Below are positions 35,074 through 43,781 of a DNA stretch of 64,000 bases, piece after piece (position 1 is the stretch's first letter; the number at the start of each line of letters is the position of its first letter). The stretch is from the NCBI RefSeq assembly GCF_005144715.1, contig NZ_SWKR01000002.1, positions 1,310,146 through 1,374,145 of the forward strand, given 5' to 3'. A model generated the notes under the pieces. The model had not been told where the DNA came from. It was given only the letters and a program-made list of their open reading frames with translations, and searched no databases. The stretch is from Sphingomonas baiyangensis. GTDB taxonomy: Bacteria; Pseudomonadota; Alphaproteobacteria; Sphingomonadales; Sphingomonadaceae. The translations under genes and the position numbers were made by a program.

Positions 35074-36119
35074 GCCAGCGCGTGCGGCTGTAGCGGAGGT
35101 GCGGGCTGCTGGGCAAGCCGGCGCGTCGCGGCGATCAGCTCGTCGGCGCCCACCGGCCGGACGCCCCGCGCATCGAGCCGCGCCAGAACCGCGTCCCACC
35201 AGCGATGGAACGCCGCGACATCGCCGGCGTCGCGCGTGTACGGGGTCATGCCGGGCACCAGGGTTGGCGAGTGGTAGGAGAAGTTGAGCAGCCGCTCGCC
35301 ATCGTCGACCGCGGCGTCGATCGCGCGCAGCGCATCGGCCAGCGGCACGCCCTCGGGCGTCAGCGACACGCGATCGTGCAGCCCCAGCCGCGATGCCACA
35401 CCCCTGCCCCGCGGCAGCCGGCCGAGCCGCTCGTAAAGCGTGGCGCCACCGCGCCGCAGCCGACCGAGATAGACGGTGGTGAGCGGCAGCTCGACGATCG
35501 GCGCATCGGCCGCATGATAGGCGGCATTGGTCGCGGCGCGAAAATTGGGGCCGCCCTGCGCGCGATAGTCGAAGCCGGGGCGCACCGAGCTGTCGATCGC
35601 ATAGCCGCGCTCGGCAAGCAGTCGGCGCGTCGCAGGGCCGATGCCGTAACGGCCGGCACGAAAGATGCGCGGGCTCGTGCCGAACGCCGCCTCGATCGCA
35701 TTGCCCAGCGCATCGAGCTTGGCCGCTTCAAGCGCGTCCGGCAGATTGCCGGCGAAGCTGTTGACGACGCTCACTTCCTCGTCGTCGGGCGGCGTCACCC
35801 AGGGGTGAAGGTGCGCACCGATCGCTGACCGTCCATCCTCGATCACGCGCGCCAGAGCATCTGCCGAACGCGGTGTCGCTGCAACCGGATGATCGACGAG
35901 ATAGACGATGGGCACGCCGCGATCGGCGAAGCGGCGATGCGCCTCGGGCAGTGCGTCGATCGCGGTGACGGCGCGGGCGTGGCGCGAAAACGGCGCGGAC
36001 CAGTCGAACTCCTCCTCGGTATCGACCATGATCGCGAAGCGCGTGCCGAAATTCTTAGGCCAGAGTACCGGGGGGCCGGGCGGCGGCGGACGATAGGCAT
36101 GGCGCGGGGTCATCGCCAC
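35064..36119 (-). CDS. Polysaccharide deacetylase family protein
   Basis: 351 residues, no signal peptide. RFAIMVDTEEEFDW gives the catalytic Asp pair (D33), and GAHLHPWVTPPDDEE the metal-binding histidines (H103, H105). RIFRAGRYGIGPATRRLLAE is the NodB motif 3 Arg, and LLNFSYHSPTLVPGM the C-terminal His motif. It resembles the WalW/DUF3473-side deacetylases linked to exopolysaccharide modification. Its TAG stop lies inside the D-arm side of the tRNA-Ile gene. The histidine kinase gene ends 17 bases upstream of its ATG. Confidence 0.87.
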   Translation of the reverse strand: MAMTPRHAYRPPPPGPPVLWPKNFGTRFAIMVDTEEEFDWSAPFSRHARAVTAIDALPEAHRRFADRGVPIVYLVDHPVAATPRSADALARVIEDGRSAIGAHLHPWVTPPDDEEVSVVNSFAGNLPDALEAAKLDALGNAIEAAFGTSPRIFRAGRYGIGPATRRLLAERGYAIDSSVRPGFDYRAQGGPNFRAATNAAYHAADAPIVELPLTTVYLGRLRRGGATLYERLGRLPRGRGVASRLGLHDRVSLTPEGVPLADALRAIDAAVDDGERLLNFSYHSPTLVPGMTPYTRDAGDVAAFHRWWDAVLARLDARGVRPVGADELIAATRRLAQQPAPPLQPHALAGL

Positions 36120-36136
36120 GCCCTAGCGCGGCGGTG

Positions 36137-37912
36137 TCAAGATTTGGTTGCCTGCACCCCCGCGTCGCGATGTGCAGCCGGCAGGCTCAGGCGGAGCCGT
36201 ATCGGATCGAATGCGAGCGCGCCGCCCAGCTGGCGCGCCAGGTTGGTGACGAGGCGAAGCGCGAAGCCGGTGCCGAGCGGCGCGCCGCCGGGCTCGACAT
36301 CGTCGCCGTCTTCGCCGATCGCCGCAGGATCGAAGACCAGCCCGGCAGGCCGGTCGATCTCGACCTCGACCATGTCGCCCTCGCCGCCAATGGTGATGGC
36401 GATGTGCTCGCCCGCCCGTGTCGCCGACAACAGCGTCGAGAACAGCCGGCCGAACAGCCGCTCGATCGCATGGCGATCGCCTTCGACCGGGCGGTCGTCG
36501 CGCGGCAGCACGATTGCGGCCTCGCGAAGATCGGCGAGCGCGCGCAGATCGTCGGCCACTACCGCGATCACCGCGCGCAGCGATACCGGCTCGGGCCGCA
36601 GCGTCAGTGCGTCGGTCTCGATGCGCGCGGCGAGATCGAGGTCGTCGATCGCCGCGAGCAGATCGCGCGCATGGCCACGGATTGCCTGCGCATGCTCGCG
36701 ATAGGGATCGACCACCGGACCGAGCACCTGATGATAGATCATTTCGGAGAAACCGATCACGGCGTTGGTCGGCGTTCGCAGTTCGTGGACGAGCTGGCGC
36801 AGCGCGTCGGGGCGGTGCGCCTGCGCGCGTGCCGGCTGCGCGAGCTCGCCGCCATGCGGGCGGCGTGCCGCACCCTGATAGCCCGTGAAACGACCCGAGG
36901 CGGGATCGAACTGGGGAATGCCCGAGAACAGCCAGTCGCCGGCGGCAGGACCGGCGACATCGATGCTGAGCCGCGCATCGCGAAAGCGCGCGCGCTGGCG
37001 GAAAGCGCCCGCCGCCACGCCGTCGATCGCGGCGGCGCCGACGCGACCGGCAAGCAGCAGCGACATGCCGATGAGTACCGCGCGCCCGGCGCCATCGGCC
37101 CAGCGCACCGTTCCCTCGGCATCGGTTTCGAAGCGGAAGCGGTCGGCGGGTCCGGCAGCGGCGGCGGGCGGCGGTGCGGCGGCACGGTCACGATCGCGCC
37201 GTTCGCGAAACGCGTCGATCCGCGCGACGACATCGGCGATGGTGAACGGGCCTGATCGATCGTCGGTAGTCTTGCCCGGCGCGGGAGTGGCGGGCGCCTC
37301 GGCATGACGAACCGCTTCGGCGACGATGGGAATGCCCATAGCCACCGCACCCAGCGATGCGAAGGGCGAACCCGGCGGCGGAACGGCTGACGGGGCGATG
37401 CCGACATCTCGTTCTGGCTCGGGTTCGGCAGGCTGCTCGACCGGCGGTGCGGGCCTGGCAACCGGCCGCGCGGCTTCGGGGCGATCGTCCGCCAACACGA
37501 AATCAACGGCGCCGAAGGCTTCGAGAGCCCGCTCGACATCGCTGCCAAGGTCGCGGCGGTGGCGCAGCACTGCGCGAGCCGGCGGCGAAAGCCGGGGGAG
37601 CAGCGCGGTCCATTCGGCTGCGTCGAGCGTCGCGGTTCGCAGCACCGGCGCGGCTACCGCGAGGTCGTCGTCGGCGAGCAACCTGACCAAAGCAGCCGGC
37701 GGGCTCGCCATCGCGAGCGCGCGCGCTGCTGAACCGCGGACGGCAACCGGCACGTCGCCGCGCAGCCGAGCAATGGCGTCGAGCGCGCGCGGATCGGCAG
37801 CCACGCGCCGCCGCCCCACGAGATCGACAAGCTGGCGATACGCCGATTCACGCCCGAACGGCGTGGAGACATCGGCGGCCAGCACGGTCTCGAGAGTGTC
37901 GTCGAAGCGCAA
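36137..37912 (-). CDS. Sensor histidine kinase, cytoplasmic, with degenerate ATP-binding domain
   Basis: 591 residues without membrane segments. The N-terminus (about 1-150) is helical and Ala/Arg-rich, perhaps HEAT-like. A Pro-rich linker and a PAS-like region (about 250-355) follow. The phospho-acceptor His376 sits in LVHELRTPTNAVIGFSEMIY (HisKA). In the ATPase half, the N-box that should contain Asn reads LFSTLLSATRAGEHIAIT, and no DxGxG G1 box is visible. Only the G2-like GTGFALRLVTNLARQLGG remains. It may therefore be a phosphotransfer or scaffold protein instead of an active kinase. Upstream of the deacetylase and tRNA-Ile genes. Confidence 0.83.
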   Translation of the reverse strand: MRFDDTLETVLAADVSTPFGRESAYRQLVDLVGRRRVAADPRALDAIARLRGDVPVAVRGSAARALAMASPPAALVRLLADDDLAVAAPVLRTATLDAAEWTALLPRLSPPARAVLRHRRDLGSDVERALEAFGAVDFVLADDRPEAARPVARPAPPVEQPAEPEPERDVGIAPSAVPPPGSPFASLGAVAMGIPIVAEAVRHAEAPATPAPGKTTDDRSGPFTIADVVARIDAFRERRDRDRAAAPPPAAAAGPADRFRFETDAEGTVRWADGAGRAVLIGMSLLLAGRVGAAAIDGVAAGAFRQRARFRDARLSIDVAGPAAGDWLFSGIPQFDPASGRFTGYQGAARRPHGGELAQPARAQAHRPDALRQLVHELRTPTNAVIGFSEMIYHQVLGPVVDPYREHAQAIRGHARDLLAAIDDLDLAARIETDALTLRPEPVSLRAVIAVVADDLRALADLREAAIVLPRDDRPVEGDRHAIERLFGRLFSTLLSATRAGEHIAITIGGEGDMVEVEIDRPAGLVFDPAAIGEDGDDVEPGGAPLGTGFALRLVTNLARQLGGALAFDPIRLRLSLPAAHRDAGVQATKS

Positions 37913-38018
37913 TGGTTGGGCATCCTGCCGACGTGCGGGAGGCGCGTCGTCAAGGAATCCTTAACGTTTGCGGCACCGGTCAGGAATAGCTCGCGGGTGT
38001 CCGAAAACATGCCGTCGC

Positions 38019-38058
38019 ATTGTGGGACAATTGCGTTTGCGAGCAACATTCTTATAGG
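38019..38058 (+). promoter_or_regulatory. Candidate promoter and operator of the Lrp-family gene
   Basis: TTGCGT (38031-38036), 16 bases, TATAGG (38053-38058) form a sigma-70-like promoter about 47 bases before the ATG. Two inverted repeats overlap it: ATTGT-GGG-ACAAT (38019-38031) and TTGC-GA-GCAA (38037-38046). Lrp/AsnC proteins often repress their own gene by binding such dyads; that role here is inference. AGGAG at 38094-38098 is the ribosome binding site. Confidence 0.5.
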
Positions 38059-38104
38059 TTAGCGCCATTCCCGAACCCGAAAAATACGCTCGTCAGGAGT
38101 AGCC

Positions 38105-38572
38105 ATGAGCTTCGATCGCATCGACCTGCAAATCCTCTCGCTATTGCAGGAGGATGGGCGGATGACCAATGTCGATCTCGCCGAGCGTGTGGGGCTTACC
38201 GCGCCGCCCTGCCTGCGTCGCGTGCGTGCGCTCGAGGAAGCCGGCGCCATCCAGGGCTATCATGCCGCGCTCGATCCGGCGACGCTGGGATATGGCATCA
38301 CGGTGTTCGCGCTCGTCAGCCTGCGCAGCCAGGCCGAAAGCGATCTCGCCGCGTTCGAGGAGCATGTCGCCGGTATTCCCGAAGTGCGCGAATGCCACAT
38401 GCTCAACGGCGAGATCGACTTCATCCTGAAGGTCGTCGCGACCGACCTCAAGAGCTTTCAGGAGATGCTGACGACGCGGCTGACGACCGCGTCGAACGTA
38501 GCCAGCGTCAAGACCTCGTTCACGATCCGCACGTCGAAATCGCTGCCGGGCATTCCCGTTCCGACGATGTGA
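38105..38572 (+). CDS. Lrp/AsnC family transcriptional regulator
   Basis: 155 residues. The N-terminal winged helix-turn-helix is DRIDLQILSLLQEDGRMTNV followed by AERVGLTAPPCLRRVRALEE. The C-terminal RAM/AsnC effector domain contains VPEVRECHMLNGEIDFILKV-like residues (PEVRECHMLNGEIDFILKVV). It is close to Lrp proper, which senses leucine or other amino acids as octamers. It is divergent from the histidine kinase gene. Followed by a strong bidirectional terminator. Confidence 0.93.
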   Translation: MSFDRIDLQILSLLQEDGRMTNVDLAERVGLTAPPCLRRVRALEEAGAIQGYHAALDPATLGYGITVFALVSLRSQAESDLAAFEEHVAGIPEVRECHMLNGEIDFILKVVATDLKSFQEMLTTRLTTASNVASVKTSFTIRTSKSLPGIPVPTM

Positions 38573-38584
38573 GACGGGCAGCGA

Positions 38585-38614
38585 AAAGGCCGGGGGATCG
38601 CTCCCCCGGCCTTT
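38585..38614. terminator. Bidirectional intrinsic terminator between lrp and the TPR gene
   Basis: A perfect 13-bp stem AAAGGCCGGGGGA (38585-38597) / TCCCCCGGCCTTT (38602-38614) with a TCGC loop lies between two convergent genes. T-rich flank on one strand and A-rich on the other fit rho-independent termination in both directions. Confidence 0.9.
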
Positions 38615-38635
38615 CGCTTTGCCTATTTCAGGCGA

Positions 38636-39901
38636 TCAGGCGGCAGGCGCGGTCGTCGCCGTCATGCCCTGATCGATCCACTGGTTCCAGAAGGTCGCGA
38701 TCTCGGCGCGCGGCTTGGTGGTAACGGCCGAGAAGGCAGCCTTCGCCTCGGCGCGCTGGCCGGCATTGGCGAGCGCGGTGCCGAGCCGCAGATTGACCTG
38801 ATCGGCCTGCACGCCGCCCTTCTCGAGCCCTAGGCGATAGAATTCGACCGCCTTGGCATAGTTGCCGCTGCCGATATAGGCATCGGCCAGCTGCACCGCC
38901 TTGGTGCCGTTGGGCGCGCTGCGCGCCGGCGCCTCGAGTGCCGAGAGCGAGCCCTCGTTCTTGATCGCGATATTGGCGTCGTTGAGCAACGTGCCGAGCG
39001 CGCCGGCGGGCACCTTGCCGGCGGCGCGGCCCTCCTCGATCACAGCCTTGGTCTCGAACGGCAGGCCGACGCGATAGGCGATGTCGGCATATTCGAGATA
39101 GTCGTTCTGGTCGGCGAGGCTCTTGGTCGAGCGCATCAGGCGGAACAGGTCGAGCTTGCCCTGATTGTCGAGCTGCGCCGCATCGCGATAGACGAGCAGC
39201 GAGCGGCGCCAGTTCTTCGAGGTGGGATAGTCGGTCAGCTGCATGCGCAGCCACTTGCCGACATCGTCGGTGCGCTTGGCGCCGTAGAGCTTGGCGACGG
39301 TATAGTCATACCATTCGTCGGGCACCTTCTGGCCGGCGGCCTTCTTGGCGTCGACCGCCTGCTGCATCGCGGCGACGCCGCCATCGATGTTGCCGCTGTC
39401 CATCTGCGCGCGCGCCACCATCAGCGGCAGATCCTCGCTCTGGTAGCCGAGCTCCTGCGCGCGGGCGAGATACTGGAGCGCGCCCGCGGTATCCTTCTCG
39501 TTGAGCGCGATGTTGCCGCGCACGAAGTTCAGGCGACCGGCATCGGCGGGGTTGAGTCGCGGGCTGGGCAGCATCACCTCGAGCGCCTGCTTGATGCCGG
39601 CATTATTCTGCTTCTGCGCTTCGATCGGCAGACGGAGCGACGCGGCGAAATAGCGCTCGTCGTCATTCTTGATGAGCGCCTCGGCGGCGGCGAGCTGCTG
39701 CTCGGCGGTGGCATAGTCTTTGGCCTGCAGCGCGGTCTGCGCGGCGACGGCGGACTTGCGGAACTCCTCGCCCACTTCGAGCTGCGGCTGGGCATTCTCG
39801 CCCTTCTTCTTGCGCTGCGCTTCGGCCGGCGTCGCGACGACGGCGGCGAGGCCGCCCAGCGTGAGCATTGCGGCAAGCGCGGCCTTCGATACGATCGACA
39901 T
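38636..39901 (-). CDS. Secreted TPR-like protein of unknown function
   Basis: 421 residues with a signal peptide (LAAMLTLGGLAAVVATPAEA, cleavage about EA-QRK). The mature part starts with a basic patch (QRKKKGENAQ), then helical pairs resembling TPR: AAQTALQAKDYATAEQQLAA, RGNIALNEKDTAGALQYLAR, DAYIGSGNYAKAVEFYRLGL and LGTALANAGQRAEAKAAFSA. No catalytic motif. Conserved-looking in style with sphingomonad periplasmic TPR proteins. Convergent with lrp, divergent from the SDR gene. Confidence 0.8.
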   Translation of the reverse strand: MSIVSKAALAAMLTLGGLAAVVATPAEAQRKKKGENAQPQLEVGEEFRKSAVAAQTALQAKDYATAEQQLAAAEALIKNDDERYFAASLRLPIEAQKQNNAGIKQALEVMLPSPRLNPADAGRLNFVRGNIALNEKDTAGALQYLARAQELGYQSEDLPLMVARAQMDSGNIDGGVAAMQQAVDAKKAAGQKVPDEWYDYTVAKLYGAKRTDDVGKWLRMQLTDYPTSKNWRRSLLVYRDAAQLDNQGKLDLFRLMRSTKSLADQNDYLEYADIAYRVGLPFETKAVIEEGRAAGKVPAGALGTLLNDANIAIKNEGSLSALEAPARSAPNGTKAVQLADAYIGSGNYAKAVEFYRLGLEKGGVQADQVNLRLGTALANAGQRAEAKAAFSAVTTKPRAEIATFWNQWIDQGMTATTAPAA

Positions 39902-40067
39902 GGATTATTCTCTCCTCTCGGGGGGCTCGAGCGCTCCTAGATGGAGGCGCGGCAGCGTTCAAGCAACTCGGACGGCCGGCGGGTAACGCCCCGCGCCTGA
40001 ACGCATTTTGAACATGAACGGCGCCAGCGCTTTGACGCCAGCATCCAGCATCGCTAGCGCCGCCGCC

Positions 40068-40766
40068 ATGCGCAAGTCGGCAGTGGTAATCGGTGCATCG
40101 GGCGGGATCGGGCGAGCGATCGCCAACGCGCTCGACGAGGAGGCGCAGTTCGCGCGCATATGGCGCTTCGCGCGGTCGGCGCCGGGCGATGACCATCTCG
40201 ATCTCGAGGACGAAGCGAGCATCGAGGCGGCGGCTGCGCGCGTGGCCGGGGGACCGGCGCCGGCGCTCGTGATCGTAGCAACCGGGCTGTTGCACGAGGG
40301 TGCAAACGGACCCGAAAAGGCGCTCAAGGAGCTCGATCCGGCGTGGCTGGCGCGCAGCTACGCGATCAACGCCATCGGCCCCGCCCTCGTCGCCAAGCAT
40401 TTCGTGCCGCTGCTGCCGCGCGACGGCACGCCGGTGTTCGCGGCCCTTTCGGCGCGCGTGGGGTCGATCGGCGACAATGCGCTTGGCGGCTGGCACGGCT
40501 ATCGCGCCGCCAAGGCCGCGCTCAACATGCTGATCCGCAACGTCGCGATCGAGCAGCGGCGCCGCTACGATCGCAGCATCGTGGTGGCGCTGCACCCCGG
40601 CACGGTCGCCACGAAGCTGTCAGCGCCGTTCAGCGGCAATGTCGCGCCGGGCAAGCTGTTCGATCCCGAGCGCGCCGCACTGCAACTGCTCGACGTGATC
40701 GAAGGGCTGAAACCGCACGACAGCGGCAAGCTGTTCGCGTGGGACGGGGCTGAGATTCCATTCTAG
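40068..40766 (+). CDS. Short-chain dehydrogenase/reductase (C-factor-like SDR)
   Basis: 232 residues from MRKSAVVIGASGGIGRAIAN, the TGxxxGIG-type NAD(P) motif as GASGGIG. The catalytic Ser is in FAALSARVGSIGDN and Tyr/Lys in GYRAAKAALNMLI (YxxxK). ALHPGTVATKLSAPF is the post-catalytic segment of CsgA/C-factor-like SDRs. It should reduce or oxidise a small carbonyl or hydroxyl substrate with NAD(P)H; the substrate is unknown. An upstream in-frame ATG at 40008 would add 20 low-complexity residues. Divergent from the TPR gene. Confidence 0.88.
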   Translation: MRKSAVVIGASGGIGRAIANALDEEAQFARIWRFARSAPGDDHLDLEDEASIEAAAARVAGGPAPALVIVATGLLHEGANGPEKALKELDPAWLARSYAINAIGPALVAKHFVPLLPRDGTPVFAALSARVGSIGDNALGGWHGYRAAKAALNMLIRNVAIEQRRRYDRSIVVALHPGTVATKLSAPFSGNVAPGKLFDPERAALQLLDVIEGLKPHDSGKLFAWDGAEIPF

Positions 40767-40825
40767 GCGCCCCCCGGCCTGCCCCTGCCCGGCTGCGCCA
40801 ACAAGGGCGGCCCAGCGCGTGTAGG

Positions 40826-40850
40826 CGTTCTCGCTACGCTCGAGACGAAC
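40826..40850. repeat. Palindromic repeat copy upstream of gyrA
   Basis: CGTTCTCGCTACGCTCGAGA followed by CGAAC forms an imperfect hairpin and shares the CGCTACGCTCGA core with the element at 25774-25822. Two copies of one dispersed family, both intergenic. Confidence 0.5.
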
Positions 40851-40868
40851 CGAGGGGGGTCGCGCCCT

Positions 40869-40892
40869 CGCGCGTATACGCGCGCACGCGCG
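40869..40892. other. 24-bp alternating pyrimidine-purine tract (Z-DNA-prone) with a 16-bp perfect palindrome
   Basis: All 24 positions alternate pyrimidine and purine (CG steps with central TATA and one CA). Positions 40869-40884, CGCGCGTATACGCGCG, are a perfect palindrome. Such tracts flip to left-handed DNA under negative supercoiling. It ends 66 bases before the gyrA start codon. A weak promoter-like TTGGCA lies just downstream (40897-40902). Confidence 0.75.
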
Positions 40893-40958
40893 GGGGTTGG
40901 CAGGTGCCTGTGGTCGTACTAGACCGGGGGGACACACCCCACGAAAGCGAAACCTGCC

Positions 40959-43781
40959 TTGACCGACGAGACGCTGCTCGCCGACCCCGCCGACATTTCC
41001 CCCATCTCGATCGTCGACGAGATGAAGTCGTCCTATCTCGACTATGCGATGAGCGTCATCGTCGCGCGCGCGCTGCCCGACGTGCGCGACGGGCTGAAGC
41101 CCGTGCACCGCCGCATCCTGTTCTCGGCTTCCGAAAGCGGCTTCACCTACAACAAGCCCTATCGCAAGTCGGCGCGCATCGTCGGCGACGTCATCGGTAA
41201 ATATCACCCGCACGGCGACACCGCGATCTACGATGCGCTGGCGCGGATGACGCAGGACTGGTCGATGCGCGTGCCGCTGATCGACGGCCAGGGCAATTTC
41301 GGCTCGATGGATCCCGATCCGCCCGCCGCGATGCGCTATACCGAGGCGCGGCTGGCGCGCGTGGCGAATGAACTGCTGGGCGATCTCGACAAGGATACCG
41401 TCGATTTCCAGCCCAATTACGACGGCTCGGAAAGCGAGCCTTCAGTACTGCCGGCGCGCTTTCCCAACCTGCTCGTCAACGGCGCGGGCGGCATCGCCGT
41501 AGGCATGGCGACCAACGTGCCGCCGCACAATCTGGGCGAAGTCGTCAACGCCTGCATCGCGCATGTCGATCGCGCGGTGGAAGGCGGCGCGCCTCTAAGC
41601 TTCGAGGAGCTGGCCGAGATCGTGCCCGGCCCCGATTTCCCGACCGGCGCGATCATCCTCGGCCGCTCGGGCATCCGCTCGGCACACGAGACCGGGCGCG
41701 GCTCGATCATGCTGCGCAGCCGCCACACCATCGAGCAGCGCGGTGCGGGGGATGGCGGGCGACGCTCGATCATCCTCACCGAAATCCCCTTCCAGCAGGG
41801 CAAGAACGCGCTGGTCGAGAAGATCGCCGAGGCTGCCAAGGACAAGCGGATCGAAGGCGTCAGCGACATCCGCGACGAATCGAACCGCGAAGGCGTGCGC
41901 ATCGTCATCGACCTGAAGCGCGACGCGACGCCCGAGGTGGTGCTCAACCAGCTGTGGCGCCACACGCCCGCGCAATCGAGCTTCGCGGCGAACATGCTCG
42001 CGATCCGCGGCGGTCGCCCCGAGCTGCTCAACCTGCGCGACATCATCGAGGCGTTCGTCAGGTTCCGCGAGGAAGTCATCACGCGGCGCTCGAAGTTCGA
42101 GCTGGCCAAGGCGCGCGACCGGGCGCACATCTTGCTCGGCCTCGTGATCGCCGTCACCAATCTCGACGAGGTGGTGCGCATCATCCGCGGATCGGCGAGC
42201 CCGGCGGAGGCGCGCAACAAGCTGTTGATGCGTGAATGGCCGATCGCCGAGATCGCTTCGTACATTCGCCTGGTCGAAGCCGTCGAGCACGAAGTGGAGG
42301 GCGACACCTATCGCCTGTCCGATGTGCAGGTGCGCGCCATCCTCGACCTGCGGCTGCATCGCCTGACCGCGCTCGGGCGCGACGAGATCGGCGAGGAGCT
42401 GGCGAAGCTCGCGGCGTCGATCGCCGAGCTGCTCGAGATCCTGGGCAACCGCGCGCGGCTGTACGAAGTGATGCGCGGCGAGTTAGTCGAGGTGCGCGAC
42501 GCCTTCGCCACGCCGCGTCGTTCGGAAATCGCCGCCGCGGCCGACGGGATCGAGGACGAGGACCTCATCGAGCGCGAGGACATGGTCGTCACGGTGACGA
42601 TGGAGGGATATATCAAGCGCACGCCGCTCGATGCCTTCCGCGCTCAGGCACGCGGCGGCAAGGGACGCGCGGGCATGGCGACCAAGGATCAGGACGCCGT
42701 CACCAACCTGTTCGTCACCAGCACGCATACGCCGGTCTTGTTCTTCTCGACACTGGGCCGCGTCTATCGCCTGAAGGTGTGGCGCTTGCCAGAGGGCGGC
42801 CCTGCCACGCGCGGGCGGCCGATGGTCAACCTGCTGCCGCTCGCAACGGGCGAGACGATCTCCACCGTGCTCCCGCTGCCCGAGGACGAGGCCGAATGGG
42901 GTAAGCTGCACGTGATGTTCGCGACCGCTAAGGGCAGCGTGCGCCGCAACGGCATGGACGCCTTCACCAACGTGCCGACCGCGGGCAAGATCGCGATGAA
43001 GTTCGAAGGCGACGACGAGGATGATCGCCTGATCGGCGTCGCACTGCTCGAAGCCGGCGACGACGTGCTGCTGGCGACGCGCCAGGGCAAGGCGATCCGC
43101 TTCGACAGCGAGGACGTTCGCGAGTTCCAGAGCCGCAACTCGACCGGCGTGCGCGGCATGCGTTTGGCGGCGGGCGACGAGGTGATCTCGCTGTCGGTTC
43201 TGCACCGCGCCGGCGTGCGCGACCAGGACGAGCGCGAGGAGTATCTGCGGCACGCCCCCTGGAAGCCCGAGCGCGAGGGCGAGATGGCCGACCGCGAGCG
43301 CTATGCGCTGCTGGTCGAGCGCGAGCAGTTTATCCTGACCGTATGCGCCAATGGCTATGGCAAGCTGAGCTCGGCTTACGAGTATCGCCGCACCGGCCGC
43401 GGTGGCCAGGGCATCACCAATATTGACAATATCCGGCGCAACGGCCCGGTGGTGGCTAGCTTCCCCACCACCACATCGGACCAGCTGATGCTCGTCACCG
43501 ATCAGGCCAAGATGATCCGCATGCCGCTGTCGTCGCTGCGCGTGATCGGGCGCGGATCGGCGGGCGTGCGGCTGTTCAACGTGGCGGACGACGAGCATGT
43601 CGTCGGCGTTGCCCGGATCGACGAGGAGGAAGCGCCCGAGAACGAGGCCGAGGCGATGATCGCCGACGAGCGCGAGGCGCTGGCCGAAGTCGATGCCGAC
43701 AAAGCGATCCAGCTCGACGACGGCACCGGTCCCGAGACGATCAGCGAGCGCGTCGAGGAAGAGGATGGCGACGATGCCTGA
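40959..43781 (+). CDS. gyrA: DNA gyrase subunit A
   Basis: 940 residues from a TTG start; no ATG is in frame before the conserved DISPISIVDEMKSSYLDYAM. Catalytic Tyr127 is in AAMRYTEARL. The quinolone-determining region reads HPHGDTAIYDAL, with Thr88 at the E. coli Ser83 position and Asp92 at the Asp87 position. The C-terminal six-bladed beta-pinwheel carries the gyrase box QARGGKGRAGM (GyrA box, about 570). It cuts and rejoins DNA to add negative supercoils with GyrB. An acidic tail ends the protein. DUF952 follows with an overlapping start. Confidence 0.96.
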   Translation: MTDETLLADPADISPISIVDEMKSSYLDYAMSVIVARALPDVRDGLKPVHRRILFSASESGFTYNKPYRKSARIVGDVIGKYHPHGDTAIYDALARMTQDWSMRVPLIDGQGNFGSMDPDPPAAMRYTEARLARVANELLGDLDKDTVDFQPNYDGSESEPSVLPARFPNLLVNGAGGIAVGMATNVPPHNLGEVVNACIAHVDRAVEGGAPLSFEELAEIVPGPDFPTGAIILGRSGIRSAHETGRGSIMLRSRHTIEQRGAGDGGRRSIILTEIPFQQGKNALVEKIAEAAKDKRIEGVSDIRDESNREGVRIVIDLKRDATPEVVLNQLWRHTPAQSSFAANMLAIRGGRPELLNLRDIIEAFVRFREEVITRRSKFELAKARDRAHILLGLVIAVTNLDEVVRIIRGSASPAEARNKLLMREWPIAEIASYIRLVEAVEHEVEGDTYRLSDVQVRAILDLRLHRLTALGRDEIGEELAKLAASIAELLEILGNRARLYEVMRGELVEVRDAFATPRRSEIAAAADGIEDEDLIEREDMVVTVTMEGYIKRTPLDAFRAQARGGKGRAGMATKDQDAVTNLFVTSTHTPVLFFSTLGRVYRLKVWRLPEGGPATRGRPMVNLLPLATGETISTVLPLPEDEAEWGKLHVMFATAKGSVRRNGMDAFTNVPTAGKIAMKFEGDDEDDRLIGVALLEAGDDVLLATRQGKAIRFDSEDVREFQSRNSTGVRGMRLAAGDEVISLSVLHRAGVRDQDEREEYLRHAPWKPEREGEMADRERYALLVEREQFILTVCANGYGKLSSAYEYRRTGRGGQGITNIDNIRRNGPVVASFPTTTSDQLMLVTDQAKMIRMPLSSLRVIGRGSAGVRLFNVADDEHVVGVARIDEEEAPENEAEAMIADEREALAEVDADKAIQLDDGTGPETISERVEEEDGDDA

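Noticed and set aside
41216..41260. Acquired quinolone-resistance mutation in gyrA
   Set aside because: A Thr at this position can be the natural lineage state and no comparison sequence is available.
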